A DNA stretch of 51,283 bases from Micromonospora alfalfae (GTDB taxonomy: Bacteria; Actinomycetota; Actinomycetes; Mycobacteriales; Micromonosporaceae). The position numbers and the translations under genes were made by a program. Shown one piece after another: positions 47,165 through 51,283 of the stretch (position 1 is the first letter of the stretch; each line of letters begins with the position of its first letter). Location: positions 1 to 51,283 of the forward strand of contig NZ_JAKKFH010000037.1 in NCBI RefSeq assembly GCF_022230925.1. Direction: 5' to 3'. The notes beneath the pieces were generated by a model. The model was given only the letters and a program-made list of their open reading frames with translations. It did no database searches and was not told the DNA's origin.

Positions 47165-49296
47165 CGATCCTGCACCTGCGCCGCGCGCGGACCAGCCTGG
47201 TGCTCGACGCGCGCGGCCCGGGGCTGCCCCGGATCGTGCACTGGGGCGGCGACGTCGGCGACCTCGACGACGACGGCCTGCGTCAGCTCAGCGACGCGAC
47301 AGTACCGCCGGTGGTGCCGAGCAGCTTCGACGAGCCGACAATGCTGTCAGTGCTGCCCGAGGCGAGCGCCGGCTGGAGCGGCCGACCGGGCCTGGCCGGG
47401 CACCGCGACGGACGAGACTGGTCCACCTCCTTCCGCCTCGACGGGGTGGACGTGCGCGACACCGGCCCCGGCGCGGCGCTGGTGACAGTGCGGGCGTCGG
47501 ACCCGGCCGCCGGGCTGACTCTGACCATCGAGATCACGCTCGACCCGCACGGCCTGCTGACCGCGCGGCACCGGCTGCGCAACGACGGCGACAGCGCGTA
47601 CGAGCTGCGGGAGCTGACACCGGTGCTGCCGGTGCCGGCGGTCGCCACCGAACTGCTCGACCTGACCGGCCGGTGGTGCCGGGAACGGTCCCCGCAGCGG
47701 CACCCGTGGCAGCACGGCACCTGGGTCCGCGAGGGCCGACACGGCCGTACCGGGCACGACGCCACCCTGCTGCTGGTGGCCGGCACCACCGGGTTCGGCT
47801 TCGGCCACGGCGAGGTCTGGGCGGTGCACACCGCCTGGAGTGGCAACCACGTCACGTTCGCCGAACGTCTACCGACCGGCGAGTCCACACTCGGCGGCGG
47901 CGAACTGCTGGCCCCCGGCGAGGTCCGGCTCGTCCCCGGCGAGTCGTACGACACTCCACTGCTCTACGCGGTCTGGTCCGACGCCGGGTTGGACGGGCTC
48001 AGCGACGTGCTGCACACCCACCTCCGGGCCCGCCCCGGGCACCCGCGCTCCCCCCGCCCGGTCACCCTCAACGTCTGGGAGGCGGTCTACTTCGACCACG
48101 ACCTGGACCGGCTGCGGGCGCTCGCCGACCGGGCCGCGCAGATCGGCGTGGAGCGGTTCGTGCTCGACGACGGCTGGTTCCGCGGCCGGCGCGACGACAC
48201 CGCCGGGCTCGGCGACTGGTACGTCGACGAGGGCGTCTGGCCGGACGGCCTGCAACCGCTGATCGAGCACGTCACCGGCCAGGGCCTCCAGTTCGGCCTC
48301 TGGGTCGAGCCGGAGATGGTCAACCCCGACTCGGACCTGTTCCGCGCGCACCCCGACTGGTTGCTCGCAGTGCCGGGGCGGCTACCGCCGGCCTGGCGTC
48401 ACCAGCAGGTGCTCGACCTGGGCCGCCCCGAGGCGTACGACCATGTGCTGGAACGTCTCGACACGCTGCTCACCGACCACCCCGGAATCCGGTACCTCAA
48501 GTGGGACCAGAACCGGGACCTCACCGAGGCCGGGCATCATGGCCGCCCTGGGGTGCACGGGCAGACCCTGGCGGTCTACCGGCTCTTCGACGAGTTGCGC
48601 AGTCGGCACCCGGATGTGGAGATCGAGAGCTGCTCGTCCGGCGGAGCCCGGGTGGACCTGGCCATCCTGGCGCGTACCGACCGGGTCTGGGCCAGCGACT
48701 GCAACGACGCCCTGGAACGGCTCAGCATCCAACGCTGGACGGGGCTGCTGCTGCCACCGGAGCTGATCGGCACCCACGTCGGCCCGGAACGCTCGCACAC
48801 CACGAACCGCGTACACGACCTGGGTTTCCGGGCGGCGACAGCGCTCTTCGGCCACCACGGCATCGAGTGGGACATCACCTCGATCAGCGCCGCCGAGCAG
48901 ACCGAGCTGGCCGCCTGGGTGGCGCTGCACAAGCGGCTGCGCCCGCTGCTGCACGCTGGTCGGGTGGTCCGGGTCGATCACCCGGACCCGGCCGTCTGGG
49001 CGCACGGCGTTGTCGATCACGACAACACCCGGGCGGTGTACGCGGTGGCCCGGCTGACCACCTCTGTGACGCGGGTGCCCGGCGCGGTGCGGCTGCCCGG
49101 CCTCGACCCGGGCCGGCGGTACCGGGTGCGACAGGTGTCGGGCGTAGCGGCCCCGGCGAACATCGACCTGTCCCCGCCCACTTGGCTGGCGGGTGGTCTC
49201 ACCCTCAGCGGGGCGGCGCTGGCCCGGGTGGGTGTGCAGCTACCCGCCCTGCACCCGGAGCAGAGCCTGGTACTGGAGGTCGACGCCGTCGACTGA
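47161..49296 (+). CDS. GH36 alpha-galactosidase
   Basis: A 711-aa cytosolic glycosidase. An N-terminal beta-sandwich (about 1-295) is followed by the TIM barrel with VWEAVYFDHD, ERFVLDDGWFRGRRDD and QFGLWVEPEMVNPDSDLFRA. The nucleophile is Asp449 in YLKWDQNRDL. The acid/base is in WASDCNDALER (Asp513 or Asp516), and ESCSSGGARVDLAIL is the conserved block between them. A C-terminal beta domain closes the protein. It would release galactose from raffinose/melibiose-type sugars imported by the preceding transporter. No signal peptide. ATGA overlap with the permease. Confidence 0.95.
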   Translation: MTILHLRRARTSLVLDARGPGLPRIVHWGGDVGDLDDDGLRQLSDATVPPVVPSSFDEPTMLSVLPEASAGWSGRPGLAGHRDGRDWSTSFRLDGVDVRDTGPGAALVTVRASDPAAGLTLTIEITLDPHGLLTARHRLRNDGDSAYELRELTPVLPVPAVATELLDLTGRWCRERSPQRHPWQHGTWVREGRHGRTGHDATLLLVAGTTGFGFGHGEVWAVHTAWSGNHVTFAERLPTGESTLGGGELLAPGEVRLVPGESYDTPLLYAVWSDAGLDGLSDVLHTHLRARPGHPRSPRPVTLNVWEAVYFDHDLDRLRALADRAAQIGVERFVLDDGWFRGRRDDTAGLGDWYVDEGVWPDGLQPLIEHVTGQGLQFGLWVEPEMVNPDSDLFRAHPDWLLAVPGRLPPAWRHQQVLDLGRPEAYDHVLERLDTLLTDHPGIRYLKWDQNRDLTEAGHHGRPGVHGQTLAVYRLFDELRSRHPDVEIESCSSGGARVDLAILARTDRVWASDCNDALERLSIQRWTGLLLPPELIGTHVGPERSHTTNRVHDLGFRAATALFGHHGIEWDITSISAAEQTELAAWVALHKRLRPLLHAGRVVRVDHPDPAVWAHGVVDHDNTRAVYAVARLTTSVTRVPGAVRLPGLDPGRRYRVRQVSGVAAPANIDLSPPTWLAGGLTLSGAALARVGVQLPALHPEQSLVLEVDAVD

Positions 49297-49400
49297 CAAA
49301 ATTCTGGAGAATCTTCGGCCGGGGTGTCGAGAACGACGGGGCCTGCTTCTACCTCACTGTGAGAGCACCGACGAGGGTGCGCAGGCGTGAGGAGCACACA

Positions 49401-49802
49401 ATGAAGTACATGCTGCTGATGCAGTTCAGCGCCGCCGGGACCGACTTCCCGAGCATCGACACCTGGACCCAGGACGAGGTCCGGGCGCACATCGCCTTCA
49501 TGGGCGAGGTCAACGCCAAGCTCACCGCCGCCGGCGAATGGGTCGACGCGCAGGGCCTCGGCGGCCCGCAGCAGGCCCGGATCGTCCGCGCCGGTGAGGG
49601 CGGGGCGCCGGTGGTCACCGAGGGGCCGTTCGCCGAGACGAAGGAGTTCCTGGCGGGCTTCTGGATCGTCGACTGTGAGAACCCGCAGCGGGCCGTGGAG
49701 CTGGCCGCGCACATCTCCACGGCGCCCGGCCCCGGTGGCCGGCCGCTGAACATGCCGATCGAGGTGCACCCGGTGATGTCCGCCCCTTCGCAGGAGCTGT
49801 GA
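49401..49802 (+). CDS. YCII-related (DGPF) domain protein
   Basis: A 133-aa dimeric alpha+beta barrel protein of the YciI/DGPF family: MKYMLLMQFSAAG, VNAKLTAAGEWVDAQGLGGP, VVTEGPFAETKEFLAGFWIV then IEVHPVM. The DGPF position reads EGPF here. Genes of this family almost always precede ECF42-type sigma factors, as here, and are thought to take part in the same response. ATG 49401 has TGAGGAG upstream. Its stop is adjacent to the sigma gene. Confidence 0.93.
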   Translation: MKYMLLMQFSAAGTDFPSIDTWTQDEVRAHIAFMGEVNAKLTAAGEWVDAQGLGGPQQARIVRAGEGGAPVVTEGPFAETKEFLAGFWIVDCENPQRAVELAAHISTAPGPGGRPLNMPIEVHPVMSAPSQEL

Positions 49803-49845
49803 GCGGCTGAACACCGATCCCCGCATCGAGGACCTGCTGCGCGAG

Positions 49846-51069
49846 TTGGCGCCGCAGGTCCTCGGCGTGCTCAGCCGCCGCTTCGGTGACTTCGCCACGG
49901 CGGAGGACGCGGTGCAGGAGGCACTGCTGGCCGCCGCCACCCAGTGGCCGACCGAGGGGCTACCGGCGAACCCCCGTGGCTGGCTGATCCAGGTCAGTTA
50001 CCGGCGGATGATCGAGCTGGTCCGCGGTGAGCAGGCCAGACGCCGCCGGGAGGACCTGGTCGCCCGCCGGGATCCGGACGACCAGCGGTACGCGCCAGCC
50101 CCGGACGAGGAGTTGACCGCCGAGCGGGACGACACGCTGGTCCTGCTCTTCCTCTGCTGCCACCCGGCGCTCGCGCCGACGTCGGCGGTGGCGCTGACCC
50201 TGCGCGCCGTCGGTGGGTTGAGCACCGCCGAGATCGCCCGCGCGTTCCTGGTGCCCGAGGCGACGATGGCGCAGCGGATCAGCCGGGCCAAGCAGCGCAT
50301 CCGGGCATCCGGGCTGCCGTTCCGGATGCCCGAGCTGGCGGAGTGGGCCGACCGGTTGATCGCCGTCCGACAGGTGCTGTACCTGGTCTTCACCGAGGGA
50401 CACGTCAGCACCACCGGCCCGGACCTACGCCGCATCGACCTCGCGGCGGAGGCGATCCGGCTGACCCGCGCGCTGCACACGCTGCTGCCGAACGACAGCG
50501 AATCGGCCGGCCTGCTGGCGTTGATGCTGCTCACCGAGGCACGCGGCCCGGCGCGGACCGGGCCCTCCGGCGAGCTGATCTCACTGGCCGACCAGGACCG
50601 CAGCCGCTGGGACGCGACGGCGATCGCCGAGGGCGTCGCACTTGTCACCCGGGCCCTGCCGCGCGGGCCGGTCGGCCCGTACCAGGTACAGGCCGCCATC
50701 GCCGCAGTGCACGACGAGGCACCAAGCACCGAGCAGACCGACTGGCCGCAGATCCTGGCGCTGTACGAGGTGCTGGAACGCTTGGCCGCCAGCCCGGTGG
50801 TGGCCCTCAACCGGGCCGTGGCGACGGCAATGGTGCACGGACCGGCCGCTGGCCTGGCCGCCCTCGACGCGCTGACCGACGACCCGCAGTTGACCGGACA
50901 CCACCGGCTGGCCGCCGCCCGCGCCCACCTGCACGAGATGGCCGGTGACCAGGCCCAGGCGATCGCCTGCTACCGGATCGCCGCCGCCCGCACGAGCAGC
51001 CGCCCCGAACAGCTCTACCTGACCATGCGGGCAGCCCGACTGGCCACCCAGCCCATTGATCACGAATGA
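49846..51069 (+). CDS. ECF42-type RNA polymerase sigma factor with C-terminal TPR-like domain
   Basis: A sigma factor of about 407-420 aa. Region 2 is seen in RRFGDFATAEDAVQEALLAA and NPRGWLIQVSYRRMIELVRG, region 4 in GGLSTAEIARAFLVPEATMA then QRISRAKQRI. The long C-terminal extension (DLAAEAIRLTRALHTLLPND, VGPYQVQAAIAAVHDEA, SPVVALNRAVATAMVHGPAA) is the TPR-like SnoaL-free tail of the ECF42 group, which is required for activity. The start is a problem: TTG 49846 is the first standard codon, but homology begins earlier (NTDPRIEDLLRE), so CTG 49807 or a frameshifted GTG 49799 may be the true start. No anti-sigma gene is visible. Confidence 0.88.
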   Translation: MAPQVLGVLSRRFGDFATAEDAVQEALLAAATQWPTEGLPANPRGWLIQVSYRRMIELVRGEQARRRREDLVARRDPDDQRYAPAPDEELTAERDDTLVLLFLCCHPALAPTSAVALTLRAVGGLSTAEIARAFLVPEATMAQRISRAKQRIRASGLPFRMPELAEWADRLIAVRQVLYLVFTEGHVSTTGPDLRRIDLAAEAIRLTRALHTLLPNDSESAGLLALMLLTEARGPARTGPSGELISLADQDRSRWDATAIAEGVALVTRALPRGPVGPYQVQAAIAAVHDEAPSTEQTDWPQILALYEVLERLAASPVVALNRAVATAMVHGPAAGLAALDALTDDPQLTGHHRLAAARAHLHEMAGDQAQAIACYRIAAARTSSRPEQLYLTMRAARLATQPIDHE

Positions 51070-51130
51070 CGACAGGGATCAACTGGTCCCGCCCGGTGCG
51101 ACCCCGGCCGCTTCACCGCCACAGCTGGCA

Positions 51131-51175
51131 ATCTTGGACACTTTCCGTTCCGTCTGAACGGAAAGTGTCCAAGAT
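51131..51175. repeat. Perfect 19-bp inverted repeat after the sigma factor
   Basis: atcttggacactttccgtt (51131-51149) and its exact complement (51157-51175) flank a 7-nt loop. It could act as a terminator for the sigma gene 62 bp upstream, but its form resembles the gatctt-type element at 22736-22806. Confidence 0.8.
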
Positions 51176-51204
51176 CTACCCTGCCAGCCCTCTCCCACGC
51201 CCTA

Positions 51205-51283
51205 CAGACGCGGCGGCGAGCGGCGGGCGGCGAGCGCGCGAGCGCGCGGCAGCGAGCGGCAGCGAGCGGCGGCGAGCGGCGGC
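51205..51283. repeat. 10-bp tandem repeat (ggcRgcgagc) at the window edge
   Basis: ggcagcgagc and ggcggcgagc units follow one another to the end of the window, with a gcgcgcgagcgcgcg palindromic interruption. The array continues beyond the window. No gene is seen here. Confidence 0.6.

Noticed and set aside
51070..51283. CRISPR array suspected from repeated units at the window end
   Set aside because: Units are 10 bp, contiguous and without spacers, so it is a simple tandem repeat.

Overview
The window is high-GC actinomycete DNA that looks like a chromosome of Micromonospora or a close relative (Micromonosporaceae). The evidence is codon usage, an SsgB-type sporulation protein, a Spo0M homologue, an HTH/DUF397 pair, an F420-type nitroreductase, many GTG/TTG starts with 4-base stop/start overlaps, and long intergenic inverted repeats. 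The genus is an inference from these features, not the result of a search.

Positions 1-12533 are accessory and partly decayed. They hold a SAM-dependent methyltransferase, a collapsed DUF4279 gene, a deazaflavin-dependent nitroreductase, a membrane-anchored NACHT NTPase, a GNAT acetyltransferase, a lone r1t-type holin, two small VOC proteins, several frameshifted or truncated small genes typical of actinomycete integrative elements, an 86-bp direct repeat, a DUF6236 protein, and a tyrosine integrase remnant whose catalytic Tyr reads Cys. The integrase remnant ends 75 bp from the 3' end of a tRNA-Val(CAC) gene, so this side is best read as the eroded remains of an AICE/ICE-like element.

Positions 12605-24295 look like stable chromosome. 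They hold a PGPGW membrane protein, ssgB, a divergent SDR/AraC pair, and an Rrf2 regulator convergent with a six-gene minus-strand sulfur-acquisition operon. That operon runs binding lipoprotein, ATPase, permease, LLM flavin monooxygenase, flavin reductase, nitroreductase. It is preceded by a 25-codon leader peptide ending in HASALC, apparently leaderless, and by a duplicated GC-rich motif that may be an attenuator. A DUF4236 gene, a C-tract/G-tract block with a hairpin, an unrecognised protein and a metal-dependent VOC protein follow.

Positions 24300-40900 carry a MarR regulator with a palindromic operator, a TPR/Fn3 membrane protein, an OmpR-type two-component system divergent from a LolA/MucB-like exported protein, an SGNH hydrolase, a HelD-type RNA polymerase-recycling helicase with an unusual AT-rich leader, a tandem-domain exported glycerophosphodiesterase, Spo0M, the HTH/DUF397 pair, and a small DivIVA-like/unknown/lipoprotein cluster.

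Positions 40891-49296 are a galactoside utilisation locus: a DeoR regulator and GH42 beta-galactosidase on the minus strand, divergent from a CUT1 ABC importer (binding protein and two permeases, no ATPase) and a GH36 alpha-galactosidase. A YCII protein with an ECF42-type sigma factor, a further inverted repeat and a 10-bp tandem repeat close the window.
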